From the NCBI RefSeq assembly GCF_000785515.1, contig NZ_CP009913.1:2124001-2188000 (forward strand): a stretch of 64,000 nucleotides of DNA. The letters run 5' to 3'. This DNA comes from Streptococcus salivarius. Lineage in GTDB: Bacteria > Bacillota > Bacilli > Lactobacillales > Streptococcaceae. The number at the start of each line of letters is the position of its first letter. The stretch's first letter is position 1. Below the pieces are notes generated by a model, which worked only from the letters and a program-made list of their open reading frames with translations, ran no database searches and was not told the origin of the DNA. Positions 1-8,906 of this stretch are shown here, piece after piece. The position numbers were made by a program, and so were the translations under genes.

Positions 1-2069
1 TCACACCCTTGATTGAAGCAAAGTTGGAGGGAATTGCCAACCGTATTGTTGCTGAAATCAATGACCGCTTCACTCAAAATATCAAAATATATGAAATCCA
101 AAGCATAGTAGAGCACGAGTTACTCGAAGCTAACGAATATGCTATCGCTCAAGAATATATCAACTATCGTACCAAACGTGATTTTGAGCGTTCTCAGGCT
201 ACTGACATCAATTTCACCATTAGTAAACTTGTTAATAAAGACCAGGCTGTTGTTCACGAAAATGCTAATAAAGATAGCGATCTTTACAATACGCAACGTG
301 ATTTAACCGCAGGAATTGTCGGAAAATCTGTAGGACTTAAGATGCTTCCTCCACACGTAGCAAATGCTCATCAAAAGGGAGATATCCATTTCCACGATTT
401 AGACTACAGCCCTTACACACCTATGACCAACTGTTGTTTGATTGACTTCAAAGGCATGTTGGCAAATGGTTTTAAAATTGGTAACGCTGAAGTTGAAAGT
501 CCTAAATCCATTCAAACTGCAACAGCACAAATTTCACAAATCATCGCAAATGTTGCCTCTAGTCAATATGGTGGCTGTACTGCAGACCGTATCGATGAGT
601 TTTTAGCTCCTTACGCAGAACTTAACTACAAAAAACACTTAGCTGATGCTAAAGAGTGGGTAGCTGAAGAAAAACGTGAAGACTATGCACGCGCCAAAAC
701 GCGTAAAGATATCTACGATGCTATGCAATCTCTTGAATACGAGATTAATACGCTTTTCACTTCGAATGGACAAACTCCCTTTACCTCCCTCGGTTTCGGT
801 TTAGGGACAAACTGGTTTGAGCGTGAAATCCAAAAGGCTATCCTACAAGTTCGTATTTTAGGACTTGGCTCCGAGCACCGTACAGCCATTTTCCCTAAAC
901 TCATTTTTACCTTAAAACGTGGACTTAACTTAGAGCCTAGCTCACCTAACTACGATATTAAGCAACTAGCTCTTGAATGTGCAACAAAGCGTATGTATCC
1001 AGATGTCTTGTCATATGACAAAATCGTTGAATTGACAGGTTCCTTTAAGGCTCCTATGGGATGTCGTTCCTTCCTCCAGGGGTGGAAGGATGAAAATGGT
1101 GTTGAAGTTAATTCTGGACGAATGAATCTGGGTGTTGTAACCCTTAATCTTCCTCGAATTGCCCTAGAATCTAAGGGAGACCAAGATAAATTTTGGGAAA
1201 TTTTTGAAGAAAGAATGGGAATTGCCAAAGATGCACTCGTCTACCGAGTTGAACGTGTCAAAGAAGCTACACCTGCTAATGCACCTATTCTTTATCAGTA
1301 CGGGGCCTTTGGCCAACGTCTAGGTAAATTCGATAATGTAGATCAACTCTTCAAACATCGTCGTGCAACTGTATCACTTGGTTATATTGGGCTTTATGAA
1401 GTAGCATCCGTTTTTTATGGTAGTGACTGGGAGACTAATCCAGAAGCCAAAGCATTCACGTTAGATATCGTTAAATCTATGAAAAATGCTTGTGAAAGTT
1501 GGTCTGACGAATATGATTATCATTTCTCTGTTTATTCAACACCATCAGAGAGTTTGACGGATCGTTTCTGTCGTTTGGATACTGAAAAGTTCGGTGTCGT
1601 GACTGATATCACAGATAAAGAGTATTACACCAACTCTTTCCACTACGATGTTCGTAAAAATCCAACACCATTTGAAAAATTAGAATTCGAAAAAGCTTAC
1701 CCCGAAGCTGGCGCAACTGGTGGATTCATCCATTACTGCGAATATCCAGTTCTCCAGCAAAATCCAAAGGCACTCGAAGCTGTCTGGGACTTTGCTTATG
1801 ACCGTGTCGGTTACCTCGGAACGAATACTCCAATTGATAAATGCTACAAGTGTGACTTTGAAGGGGACTTCACCCCAACAGAACGTGGATTCATGTGTCC
1901 TAACTGTGGCAACACAGATCCTAAAACAGTTGATGTTGTCAAACGTACTTGCGGCTATCTAGGAAATCCACAGGCACGCCCAATGGTTAAAGGACGCCAC
2001 AAAGAAATCTCTGCTCGAGTCAAACACATGAACGGTTCAACCATAAAATATGAAGGTAAACACCTTTAA
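1..2069 (+). CDS. nrdD: Anaerobic ribonucleoside-triphosphate reductase, large subunit (5' end outside window)
   Basis: Class III ribonucleotide reductase, which makes deoxyribonucleotides from NTPs without oxygen using a glycyl radical. The frame is open from base 3, so the start lies upstream; about 688 residues are visible and roughly 40–50 N-terminal residues (ATP-cone region) are probably missing. The C-terminus carries the two-CxxC zinc site (CYKC and CPNC, nt about 1842–1910) and the glycyl-radical motif RTCGYLG, with the radical glycine at nt 1953–1955. It heads a collinear set with a 43-residue ORF, a GNAT acetyltransferase and nrdG, its radical-SAM activase. The TTG at base 9 is internal and not a real start. 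Confidence 0.97.
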   Translation, partial: TPLIEAKLEGIANRIVAEINDRFTQNIKIYEIQSIVEHELLEANEYAIAQEYINYRTKRDFERSQATDINFTISKLVNKDQAVVHENANKDSDLYNTQRDLTAGIVGKSVGLKMLPPHVANAHQKGDIHFHDLDYSPYTPMTNCCLIDFKGMLANGFKIGNAEVESPKSIQTATAQISQIIANVASSQYGGCTADRIDEFLAPYAELNYKKHLADAKEWVAEEKREDYARAKTRKDIYDAMQSLEYEINTLFTSNGQTPFTSLGFGLGTNWFEREIQKAILQVRILGLGSEHRTAIFPKLIFTLKRGLNLEPSSPNYDIKQLALECATKRMYPDVLSYDKIVELTGSFKAPMGCRSFLQGWKDENGVEVNSGRMNLGVVTLNLPRIALESKGDQDKFWEIFEERMGIAKDALVYRVERVKEATPANAPILYQYGAFGQRLGKFDNVDQLFKHRRATVSLGYIGLYEVASVFYGSDWETNPEAKAFTLDIVKSMKNACESWSDEYDYHFSVYSTPSESLTDRFCRLDTEKFGVVTDITDKEYYTNSFHYDVRKNPTPFEKLEFEKAYPEAGATGGFIHYCEYPVLQQNPKALEAVWDFAYDRVGYLGTNTPIDKCYKCDFEGDFTPTERGFMCPNCGNTDPKTVDVVKRTCGYLGNPQARPMVKGRHKEISARVKHMNGSTIKYEGKHL

Positions 2070-2099
2070 TAAGACCTAGAATACATTATAATAAACTAG

Positions 2100-2129
2100 A
2101 AGCAGCTGGATGATACCTTCCAACTGCTT
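2100..2129 (+). terminator. Hairpin after nrdD, possible attenuator
   Basis: An imperfect stem pairs AGCAG with CTGCT and TGGA with TCCA around an 8-nt loop, followed by a broken T-rich stretch. Placed between nrdD and the next small gene it may reduce read-through. A TATAAT hexamer at 2087–2092 lacks a good -35. Weak evidence. Confidence 0.35.
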
Positions 2130-2158
2130 TGCTTATTTCATTTTTAGAAAGGAATATA

Positions 2159-2290
2159 ATGGGAAAATATCAGTTAGATTATAAAGGTATGCAACAAGTG
2201 GAACGTTACCACGAAAAAAATGCAACTGTAAAAAACGATAAAAAAGCACGTGTCCAAGCCCTTTTGAAAAAAGCTGGAAAGAAGAAATAA
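2159..2290 (+). CDS. Small basic protein of the nrdD–nrdG locus (43 aa)
   Basis: A 43-codon ORF starting ATG at 2159, preceded by a clear ribosome-binding site (AGAAAGGA). The product is lysine-rich with no hydrophobic segment and ends in a GKKK tail. Its stop is one base before the start of the following acetyltransferase gene, so the two are probably translated together. I believe small ORFs like this occur at the same place in other streptococci, but the function is unknown. The good Shine-Dalgarno and tight spacing support a real gene. Confidence 0.65.
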   Translation: MGKYQLDYKGMQQVERYHEKNATVKNDKKARVQALLKKAGKKK

Positions 2291-2291
2291 T

Positions 2292-2792
2292 ATGATCTTA
2301 CGCCGACCGAGTCAAACAGATAAAGAAGCTATCTTAGAGATGATGGCTGAATTTGAAAGGGAGCAATCTGCTCATGATGGTGGATTTTGGAACCCCGACA
2401 ATTTTGTTTATGAAGAGTGGCTGGAAGAAAATATTCAAGCGGAAGCGGGACTCAATATTCCTGAAAACTGGGTTCCTGCTATCCAGCTGGTTAGTTTTGA
2501 CGAAGCGGATCATGCTCTTGGTTTCCTCAACCTTCGTCTCCGATTAAATGACTACTTACTAGAAAAAGGGGGCCATATTGGCTACTCTATCCGTCCATCC
2601 GAACGAGGAAAGGGTTATGCGAAAGAATCACTCCGTCAAGGCTTACAAGTAGCTAAAGACAAGAATATTCATCGTGCTCTGGTCACTTGTAGTATCAAGA
2701 ATCCTGCTAGTCGAGCTGTTATATTAGCCAACGGTGGCCAGTTGGAGAACATTCGCCATGAAACTGAGCGCTATTGGATAGATTTGGAGTAG
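2292..2792 (+). CDS. GNAT-family N-acetyltransferase
   Basis: A 166-residue protein spanning one GNAT fold. The acetyl-CoA-binding motif A is visible as RPSERGKGYAKESL near residues 97–112, followed by the usual helix and the C-terminal strand region (NGGQLENIRHE). It probably transfers an acetyl group from acetyl-CoA to an amine; the substrate cannot be read from the sequence. It lies inside the nrdD–nrdG operon, with one base separating it from the upstream stop and four bases to nrdG, and so is expected to be co-expressed under anaerobic conditions. A role in dNTP synthesis is not evident. Confidence 0.9.
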   Translation: MILRRPSQTDKEAILEMMAEFEREQSAHDGGFWNPDNFVYEEWLEENIQAEAGLNIPENWVPAIQLVSFDEADHALGFLNLRLRLNDYLLEKGGHIGYSIRPSERGKGYAKESLRQGLQVAKDKNIHRALVTCSIKNPASRAVILANGGQLENIRHETERYWIDLE

Positions 2793-2796
2793 AATC

Positions 2797-3402
2797 ATGA
2801 CATGGAATACACCAAAACCACAGGAATGGAAGTCTGAAGAACTTAGCCAAGGACGTATTATTGACTACAAAGCTTTTAATTTCGTTGATGGTGAAGGCGT
2901 GCGTAACTCCCTTTACGTCTCTGGTTGCATGTTTCATTGCGAGGGATGCTATAACGCTGCCACCTGGTCCTTTAAGGCAGGAATTCCCTATACTAAAGAA
3001 CTTGAAGAACAAATCATGAGGGATCTAGCTCAACCTTACGTACAAGGTCTCACGCTACTTGGTGGTGAACCCTTCCTAAACACAGGAATTCTCATTCCCC
3101 TAGTCAAACGCATTCGTGAGGAACTCCCGGAAAAAGATATCTGGTCTTGGACTGGTTATACTTGGGAGGAGTTGATGCTTGAAACTCCTGATAAACTAGA
3201 ACTTCTTCAACTCGTTGACATTCTCGTTGACGGCCGCTTTGACATCACTAAAAAGAACCTTATGCTCCAGTTTCGAGGATCATCTAATCAACGTATTATT
3301 GATGTCAAAAAATCTCTTAATCAAGGAGAAGTCGTTATTTGGGACAAGCTAAATGACGGTCAAACGAACTATGAACAAGTCGATCGTAAAGATATGCTAT
3401 AA
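2797..3402 (+). CDS. nrdG: Anaerobic ribonucleoside-triphosphate reductase activating protein
   Basis: Radical-SAM activase that installs the glycyl radical on NrdD using a 4Fe-4S cluster and S-adenosylmethionine. The cluster motif CxxxCxxC is visible as CMFHCEGC (Cys44, Cys48, Cys51). The GGEPF motif near residue 90 is the SAM-binding element. The length of 201 aa is normal for Gram-positive NrdG. It is the last gene of the nrd operon and is followed at once by a strong terminator. Confidence 0.97.
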   Translation: MTWNTPKPQEWKSEELSQGRIIDYKAFNFVDGEGVRNSLYVSGCMFHCEGCYNAATWSFKAGIPYTKELEEQIMRDLAQPYVQGLTLLGGEPFLNTGILIPLVKRIREELPEKDIWSWTGYTWEELMLETPDKLELLQLVDILVDGRFDITKKNLMLQFRGSSNQRIIDVKKSLNQGEVVIWDKLNDGQTNYEQVDRKDML

Positions 3403-3432
3403 AAAAGTCTGAGCTTATAACTCAGACTTTTT
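3402..3432. terminator. Bidirectional terminator between nrdG and yaaA
   Basis: A 12-bp perfect stem (AAAAAGTCTGAG / CTCAGACTTTTT) with a 7-nt loop. A/T runs on both sides allow it to stop both the rightward nrd operon and the leftward yaaA gene, whose stop codon it overlaps. Confidence 0.9.
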
Positions 3433-4162
3433 ATGCAATTTTAACAAAAACTAGCTCATTATTAGAGGATAAATCCTCACGATAATTAAACTCATCAAAA
3501 GACAATTTTCGTAAATCATTAATCGTTTGACAATTCTCCTCCATAACAGCTGTCAAAAAAGCCCCTCTTGCCTTTTTGGAAATCGTAGAGTGAGTCTTAA
3601 GAACCCCATTGCGGTCTTCCATAAAACTAACCGTGAATAACTGCTTACGAAGAGTTGGACTAAAAACATCCTCGAATTCACTTGAAAGCAAAGAAACAAC
3701 CGGAACTTGACTCTCCTCTAAAAATTGATCATATTCAGCACGCCAATAGTTTTTTAAGGACTGACCATCAACCTTAATCTTCGTATGAAAGTCATGACGA
3801 TGTTCTTGAATCGGGTAAAAAGCGGGAATGATTCCATAAAAAGAAGATGTGATAAATACTTGTTGGTCTAAGAATTCTTTTTCACATGTGGATAAGTCAC
3901 TACGTTTGATGTGACGATACATCAGTCCATTAAAAAGCTCGATAGCCGGATAGGTTTTCGCTTCTCCCGATAAAATCGCAGCCCAGCGCTGCTTTTCTTT
4001 CTCAGCCTGCTCAGGCTTTATTTTATAAGCTGTGGATAATTCATCTGTGGACAATTTTGCCATTTCAGTTAGGATAGCCGCACTCTTTTCGGATAATTTT
4101 TGAGACGAAACTTCCTTACTGGCCTTCATTTCTTTTGCGGTTGGAATTAAAAATCTAATCAT
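3431..4162 (-). CDS. yaaA: YaaA-family peroxide-stress protein (UPF0246)
   Basis: A 243-residue full-length member of the YaaA/DUF328 family, recognised from the N-terminus MIRFLIPTAKEMK, the central FNGLMYRHI region and the C-terminal FDEFNYREDLSS block. In E. coli YaaA limits free iron and Fenton damage under peroxide stress; the streptococcal role is inferred by family. The start codon has no Shine-Dalgarno and sits where transcription should begin (see promoter), so the mRNA looks leaderless. The coding sequence also contains three DnaA-box-like 9-mers, partly in Leu-Ser-Thr codons. Confidence 0.9.
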   Translation of the reverse strand: MIRFLIPTAKEMKASKEVSSQKLSEKSAAILTEMAKLSTDELSTAYKIKPEQAEKEKQRWAAILSGEAKTYPAIELFNGLMYRHIKRSDLSTCEKEFLDQQVFITSSFYGIIPAFYPIQEHRHDFHTKIKVDGQSLKNYWRAEYDQFLEESQVPVVSLLSSEFEDVFSPTLRKQLFTVSFMEDRNGVLKTHSTISKKARGAFLTAVMEENCQTINDLRKLSFDEFNYREDLSSNNELVFVKIA

Positions 4163-4168
4163 ACTGAT

Positions 4169-4197
4169 ATTGTAAAGTCAAGCAGGCATTTCGTCAA
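4169..4197 (-). promoter_or_regulatory. yaaA promoter, predicted leaderless transcript
   Basis: A near-consensus sigma-A promoter: TTGACG at 4192–4197, a 17-nt spacer, TACAAT at 4169–4174. Only six bases separate the -10 from the ATG, so the expected +1 is the A of the start codon. No ribosome-binding site is present. Confidence 0.75.
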
Positions 4198-4211
4198 GAA
4201 TTCTCTCCAAC

Positions 4212-4247
4212 AAAAAAGAAGCTAACGTTCGTCAACTTCCTTTTTTT
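4212..4247 (-). terminator. Terminator downstream of yitT (first copy)
   Basis: On the minus strand a GAAG...CTTC stem with inner wobble pairs (4218–4239) is followed by a run of six T. It ends the aspS–yitT unit before the yaaA promoter. Confidence 0.75.
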
Positions 4248-4248
4248 G

Positions 4249-5190
4249 TTAGTCATCTAAATCAACAAAACGACCTAGAATATGTACATTTTCTGCGATG
4301 GAGACAAAGGCTTTGGGATCTGTCTTTCTCATATAATGCTTGAAGTCAGTATACTCTTCACGCGTAATAATCGCCAGTAATACTGCTTTCTTTTCGTGAT
4401 TATAAGTCCCTTCCGCATCATTAATCAGCGTTACTCCACGGTGGAGTTTCTTCTGAATCATCCTTACAACTGGGTCAGGATTACTTGTGACAATCATAGC
4501 CTGCATTTTCTTTTGTTTTGTGAAAATCGCATCTGTAACTCGACTAGAAACAAAAATAGTCACCATTGAATAAAGAGCATATTTCCAACCAAAAAGAATG
4601 CCCGCAAAAACCATGATAATTCCATTGACAATCAAGGAGATATTACCAACATCACGACCTGTTTTCTTACGAATAGTGAGGCTAACGATATCCGTCCCCC
4701 CACTAGAGATACGTGATTTTAAACCGAAACCAATCCCCGTACCCATGACCAAACCACCAAAGATAGCATTGATCAAAGGATCCTCTGTCAAGGTTACATG
4801 TGGCATCACCTGAATAAAAAGGGAGCTCATCGTTACTGTAATGAAGGTAAAGATTGTAAATTTATGGCCAATCTTGTACCAAGCCATAATCAAGAGAGGG
4901 ATATTAATCGCATAGAAAGTCAATGATACTGGTATCTCAAAGCCCAAAGTTCTAACACTCAATGCCGATAAAACCTGTGCCAAACCTGTTGCTCCACTGG
5001 AGTAAACATGTCCAGGTTGAAAAAAGAAATTAACGGCGATTGACGATAAGAGACCATAAAGTAAAGAAGCTGAGACTTTTTCAGTATATTTTTCACGGGA
5101 AATACTACGTACAGCCTGCAAAACGCCCATTTTCTTCGCAGACTTTTTCGCTACAAATTTAACATGTTTATGAAGAGGTGCTTTATTCAT
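4249..5190 (-). CDS. YitT-family membrane protein (DUF161/DUF2179)
   Basis: A 313-residue integral membrane protein with about five or six N-terminal transmembrane segments (residues about 35–220, including a glycine-rich [18 protein letters not shown] segment) and a C-terminal cytoplasmic DUF2179 domain (about 225–305). The function of YitT proteins is not settled. The start overlaps the end of aspS by 8 bases, which suggests translational coupling with the tRNA synthetase. A second YitT paralogue lies at 55575–56447 in this window. Confidence 0.88.
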   Translation of the reverse strand: MNKAPLHKHVKFVAKKSAKKMGVLQAVRSISREKYTEKVSASLLYGLLSSIAVNFFFQPGHVYSSGATGLAQVLSALSVRTLGFEIPVSLTFYAINIPLLIMAWYKIGHKFTIFTFITVTMSSLFIQVMPHVTLTEDPLINAIFGGLVMGTGIGFGLKSRISSGGTDIVSLTIRKKTGRDVGNISLIVNGIIMVFAGILFGWKYALYSMVTIFVSSRVTDAIFTKQKKMQAMIVTSNPDPVVRMIQKKLHRGVTLINDAEGTYNHEKKAVLLAIITREEYTDFKHYMRKTDPKAFVSIAENVHILGRFVDLDD

Positions 5191-6934
5191 TTTCTAAATC
5201 TACATGAAGGGCAAGTTCTTCCAACTGTTTATCAGCCACAAGACTTGGGGCCTGAGTCATAGGATCTGATGCCTTATTATTTTTAGGGAAGGCAATCACT
5301 TCACGGATATTATCTTTACCTGCAAGAAGCATAACAAAACGGTCAAGACCGATAGCCAAACCACCATGTGGTGGGAAACCATAGTCCATAGCTTCAAGAA
5401 GGAATCCAAATTGCTCATAGGCTGATTCTTCAGAGAAACCAAGGGCTTTCAACATACGTTCCTGTAGGTCTTTATGATTGATACGTAGACTTCCTCCACC
5501 AAGCTCATAACCATTCAAGACAATATCATAAGCTACAGCACGTACCTTGGAAAGATCTCCTTCAAGCTCTGCTGCAGAATCTTCTGTTGGCAAAGTAAAT
5601 GGGTGGTGAGCAGACATATAGCGTCCTTCTTCTTCAGACCACTCAAACATTGGCCAATCGACAACCCAAAGGAAGTTGAACTTAGTGTTGTCAATCATGT
5701 CAAGTTCTTTAGCAATTTGATTACGCAAAGCACCAAGTGTGTTATTAGCGATTTCAAGTGTATCTGCTACAAAAAGAACTAGATCATTCTCTTCAAGGTG
5801 TAAAGCATCTGTCAACTTATCTTCAATACTTGTCAAGAATTTAGCAACTGGACCTGCTAGAGCTCCGTCAGTCATCTTAACCCAAGCAAGACCTTTAGCG
5901 CCAAATTGTTTGGCAAACTCTGTCAACTTGTCAATACTTTTACGTGAGTATTTGTCTGCATTTCCTTTGACAACAATTGCCTTAACAGCTGGCGCTTCAG
6001 CAAACACTTTGAAGTCTACACCCTTGACAACCTCTGTCAAGTCTTGTAAAAGCATGTCAAAGCGTGTATCTGGCTTGTCAGAACCATAGTTATTCATGGC
6101 ATCATCGTAAGACATGCGTGGGAATGGTAGTGTAACTTCAATTCCTTTAGTTTCTTTCATAACCTTAGCAATCAATCCTTCTGTAATATCTTGGATTTCT
6201 TGCTCATTAAGGAATGACGTTTCCAAGTCAACTTGTGTAAACTCAGGTTGACGGTCTCCACGCAAATCTTCATCACGGAAACACTTAACAATTTGATAAT
6301 AACGGTCAAAACCAGCATTCATCAATAATTGTTTAGTGATTTGAGGACTTTGCGGAAGAGCATAAAAGTGACCTTGGCTAACACGGCTTGGAACCAAGTA
6401 ATCACGAGCACCTTCTGGTGTAGATTTTGTCAACATTGGTGTTTCAACATCGATAAATTCCAAGTCATCAAGATAATTACGGATGGCGTGAGTTACTTTT
6501 GCACGGAGCTTAAAGTTTTCCAACATCTCTGGACGACGAAGATCCAAATAGCGGTAACGCATACGTGTATCATCACTAGCCTCAACACCATCTTTGATTT
6601 CAAATGGTGTTGTTTTGGCAGTATTAAGGACTTTAAGGTCTTCAACTTTAAGTTCGACAGCACCTGTAGGCAAGTTATCATTAGCTTGTTCACGCGCTTC
6701 AACAGTTCCTGTTACTTCAATAACAAATTCGCTACGCAAGCTTTCAGCTGTTTCAACAACATTAGCATCCGCATTTTCAGGGTTAACAACCAACTGCATC
6801 AAACCTTCACGGTCACGAAGATCGATGAAAATCAAACCTCCGAGGTTACGACGGCGAGATACCCAACCTTTCAAAGTAATAGTAGTTCCGATGTGTTCAC
6901 TACGAACACGTCCGGCATACATAGAACGTTCCAT
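5183..6934 (-). CDS. aspS: Aspartyl-tRNA synthetase
   Basis: Class IIb synthetase that charges tRNA-Asp in the cytoplasm. The 583-aa length and domain order are those of bacterial AspRS: N-terminal OB-fold anticodon-binding domain (about 1–110), catalytic domain with the FIDVETPML and [16 protein letters not shown] motifs, the bacterial GAD insertion (about 280–420), and motif 3 [15 protein letters not shown] near the C-terminus. It is followed by an overlapping yitT gene. The start [10 protein letters not shown] is preceded by an AGAAGTG-type ribosome site. Confidence 0.98.
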   Translation of the reverse strand: MERSMYAGRVRSEHIGTTITLKGWVSRRRNLGGLIFIDLRDREGLMQLVVNPENADANVVETAESLRSEFVIEVTGTVEAREQANDNLPTGAVELKVEDLKVLNTAKTTPFEIKDGVEASDDTRMRYRYLDLRRPEMLENFKLRAKVTHAIRNYLDDLEFIDVETPMLTKSTPEGARDYLVPSRVSQGHFYALPQSPQITKQLLMNAGFDRYYQIVKCFRDEDLRGDRQPEFTQVDLETSFLNEQEIQDITEGLIAKVMKETKGIEVTLPFPRMSYDDAMNNYGSDKPDTRFDMLLQDLTEVVKGVDFKVFAEAPAVKAIVVKGNADKYSRKSIDKLTEFAKQFGAKGLAWVKMTDGALAGPVAKFLTSIEDKLTDALHLEENDLVLFVADTLEIANNTLGALRNQIAKELDMIDNTKFNFLWVVDWPMFEWSEEEGRYMSAHHPFTLPTEDSAAELEGDLSKVRAVAYDIVLNGYELGGGSLRINHKDLQERMLKALGFSEESAYEQFGFLLEAMDYGFPPHGGLAIGLDRFVMLLAGKDNIREVIAFPKNNKASDPMTQAPSLVADKQLEELALHVDLENE

Positions 6935-6970
6935 AAATACACTTCTTTCGTTAATTTTTTAGTCTTAACT

Positions 6971-6979
6971 ATTATAGCA
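6971..6979 (-). promoter_or_regulatory. Extended -10 promoter of aspS
   Basis: The minus strand reads TGCTATAAT, a perfect extended -10, about 35 bases upstream of the aspS start; no good -35 is visible. Confidence 0.6.
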
Positions 6980-7043
6980 AAAAGCCCATCAAAACCCCAC
7001 CCATTTCAGGTTAGAATTTTAATAGACTTTCTTTTTTATAAAA

Positions 7044-7466
7044 CTATTTGCCAAATTGTTTCAACAAATCACTAGTATCCACGTAATCCTCAGCAAACTC
7101 TTCAAAATCTTCAAAACGATAATCGGCTGTTTCTAAGTCAAGTAAACTATTCCAACGGAATCCGTAAACATCTTCAATGATAACACTAAGTTCATCAGTT
7201 TCCTCGTCTACCTGCCATCCCAAATAACGTTCCTGGGTTTCAAAACTCAAGACCACATCTTGACAATCCTGACGCCAAACTTGACCAAGTAATTGCTGAC
7301 ACATCGCATGATCACTTGCAGGCTCATCATTAAACCAAGTAATATCATGTTTATCAAGAAAGGCAATCAACTGCCAAAACTGTTGTTGGAAACGAATGGG
7401 CATACTGCGATCAAAAGCCAAACTGAACTTTTCACTCCGTTTGAGCATATCAACTATACTAACCAT
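7044..7466 (-). CDS. Conserved-looking protein of unknown function (140 aa)
   Basis: A 140-residue soluble, acidic protein without signal peptide or membrane segment. The C-terminal half is rich in Asp, Glu and aromatic residues (for example RFEDFEEFAEDY). It starts 7 bases after the hisS stop, on the same strand, and lies between hisS and aspS, so it is probably co-transcribed with both synthetase genes. I do not recognise the family. Frame, spacing and codon use look like a genuine gene. Confidence 0.75.
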   Translation of the reverse strand: MVSIVDMLKRSEKFSLAFDRSMPIRFQQQFWQLIAFLDKHDITWFNDEPASDHAMCQQLLGQVWRQDCQDVVLSFETQERYLGWQVDEETDELSVIIEDVYGFRWNSLLDLETADYRFEDFEEFAEDYVDTSDLLKQFGK

Positions 7467-7473
7467 ACGCCCC

Positions 7474-8754
7474 CTACTTTTCTAACTGTTCGAGGACTGC
7501 AGCAAAGTTTTTAGTTAGCTCTTCGAAACTTACAGTAACTTCCTCACGAGTAGCATTATTTTTGACATTAACCTGACCTGACTCCACTTCACTCTCACCT
7601 AATGTGATAACCGTCTTGGCCTTGAAGGTATCTGCTGACTTAAATTGTGCCTTAATCTTACGTCCAAGATAATCACGTTCAGCCTTAAATCCTTGATAGC
7701 GGATAGCTTGAACTAACTCAAGAGCTTTGCCATTGGCACCTGAACCAAGTACTGCAATGTAAACATCCAGATTTTCTTCCACCGGAAGCTCAATACCTTG
7801 TTTATCAAGAACCAAAAGCAAGCGTTCTAAACCAAGTCCAAAACCAAAACCAGCTGTTTCTGGACCACCGAAGTATTCAACCAAACTATCGTAACGACCG
7901 CCTGCACAAATTGTCAATTCAGACTTATCAATAGTGGTAATAAATTCAAAAATCGTGTGGTTGTAGTAATCAAGACCACGTACCATATTAGTATCAATCA
8001 CGTAAGGAATGTTAAGACTATCAAGCATGGTACGTACTTCGTCAAAGTGCGCTTGACTTTCTTCATCTAAATAATCAAGGATAGATGGAGCATTTTCAAC
8101 GGCAACCTTATCTTCTTTTTCTTTTGAATCGAGTACTCGCAAAGGATTTTCATCCAAACGACGTTGACTATCTTTTGACAAACTTTCACGCATTGGTGTC
8201 AAATAGTCAATCAAGGCCTGACGATAAGCCAGACGACTCTCAGTATTTCCAAGGCTATTCAAATGAAGGGTAACATCCTTAATGCCAAGCGTATTAAAGA
8301 GTTGGTAGGCCATAGCAATGGTTTCAACATCTGTTGCAGGATTTTTTGATCCAAAGCACTCTACACCTAGTTGGTGGAACTCGCGCAAGCGTCCTGCTTG
8401 AGGACGTTCATAACGGAACATTGATCCAATATAATAAACTTTAACAGGTTTTTGGACCTCTGGCGCAAAGAGTTTGTTTTCTACATAAGAGCGTACAACC
8501 GGTGCTGTTCCTTCTGGACGAAGTGTAATATGACGGTCTCCCTTATCATGAAAATCATACATTTCCTTAGTAACGATGTCAGTTGTATCACCTACTGAAC
8601 GTGAAATGACCTCGTAATGTTCAAACATAGGTGTACGAATTTCACCATAATTGTATTTCTTAAATGTTTCACGTGCAACATTTTCTACGTACTGCCATTT
8701 GGCACTATCCGCAGGTAAAATATCCTGCGTTCCCTTAGGTTTTTGAAGTTTCAT
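7474..8754 (-). CDS. hisS: Histidyl-tRNA synthetase
   Basis: Class II synthetase for tRNA-His, 426 aa as usual for bacteria. Visible motifs are N-terminal [10 protein letters not shown], motif 2 [18 protein letters not shown], the histidine-specific [12 protein letters not shown] region and motif 3 [15 protein letters not shown]; the C-terminal anticodon domain follows. The best Shine-Dalgarno (AAAGGAGGG) lies about 30 bases before the ATG, but a hairpin (CAGGTC / GGCCTG) between them would bring it to a normal distance. No in-frame alternative start exists in that gap. A parS-like sequence lies inside the gene at 8665–8680. Confidence 0.97.
   Translation of the reverse strand: MKLQKPKGTQDILPADSAKWQYVENVARETFKKYNYGEIRTPMFEHYEVISRSVGDTTDIVTKEMYDFHDKGDRHITLRPEGTAPVVRSYVENKLFAPEVQKPVKVYYIGSMFRYERPQAGRLREFHQLGVECFGSKNPATDVETIAMAYQLFNTLGIKDVTLHLNSLGNTESRLAYRQALIDYLTPMRESLSKDSQRRLDENPLRVLDSKEKEDKVAVENAPSILDYLDEESQAHFDEVRTMLDSLNIPYVIDTNMVRGLDYYNHTIFEFITTIDKSELTICAGGRYDSLVEYFGGPETAGFGFGLGLERLLLVLDKQGIELPVEENLDVYIAVLGSGANGKALELVQAIRYQGFKAERDYLGRKIKAQFKSADTFKAKTVITLGESEVESGQVNVKNNATREEVTVSFEELTKNFAAVLEQLEK
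8665..8680. other. parS-like site, one mismatch, inside hisS
   Basis: TGTTTCACGTGCAACA differs from the 16-bp ParB-binding consensus TGTTTCACGTGAAACA at one position that breaks the palindrome. It could be chance, because the bases also encode Ala-Arg-Glu-Thr of HisS. Confidence 0.35.
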
Positions 8755-8873
8755 AATGATGATACAGGCCTCAGATAGACCTGCCCTCCTTTTCCGTTAT
8801 TACAGATATAATCACTCTATTCTATCATAATTTATATAGCTTTTGGGAAATGGTGGAGGATTTTTCAACGTCA

Positions 8874-8898
8874 GAAAGAAACAGACCTCTCGGCCTGC
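8874..8898 (-). terminator. Terminator after the PTS pseudogene
   Basis: Minus-strand stem CAGGCC / GGTCTG with a GAGA loop, followed by a T-rich stretch; it separates the PTS gene from hisS. Confidence 0.55.
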
Positions 8899-8906
8899 CA
8901 CAATCA

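Noticed and set aside
6329..7075. Plus-strand ORF of 248 codons opposite aspS
   Set aside because: It has no ribosome site, its composition is unlike a protein (low-complexity, cysteine- and phenylalanine-rich) and it is fully explained as a shadow of aspS.
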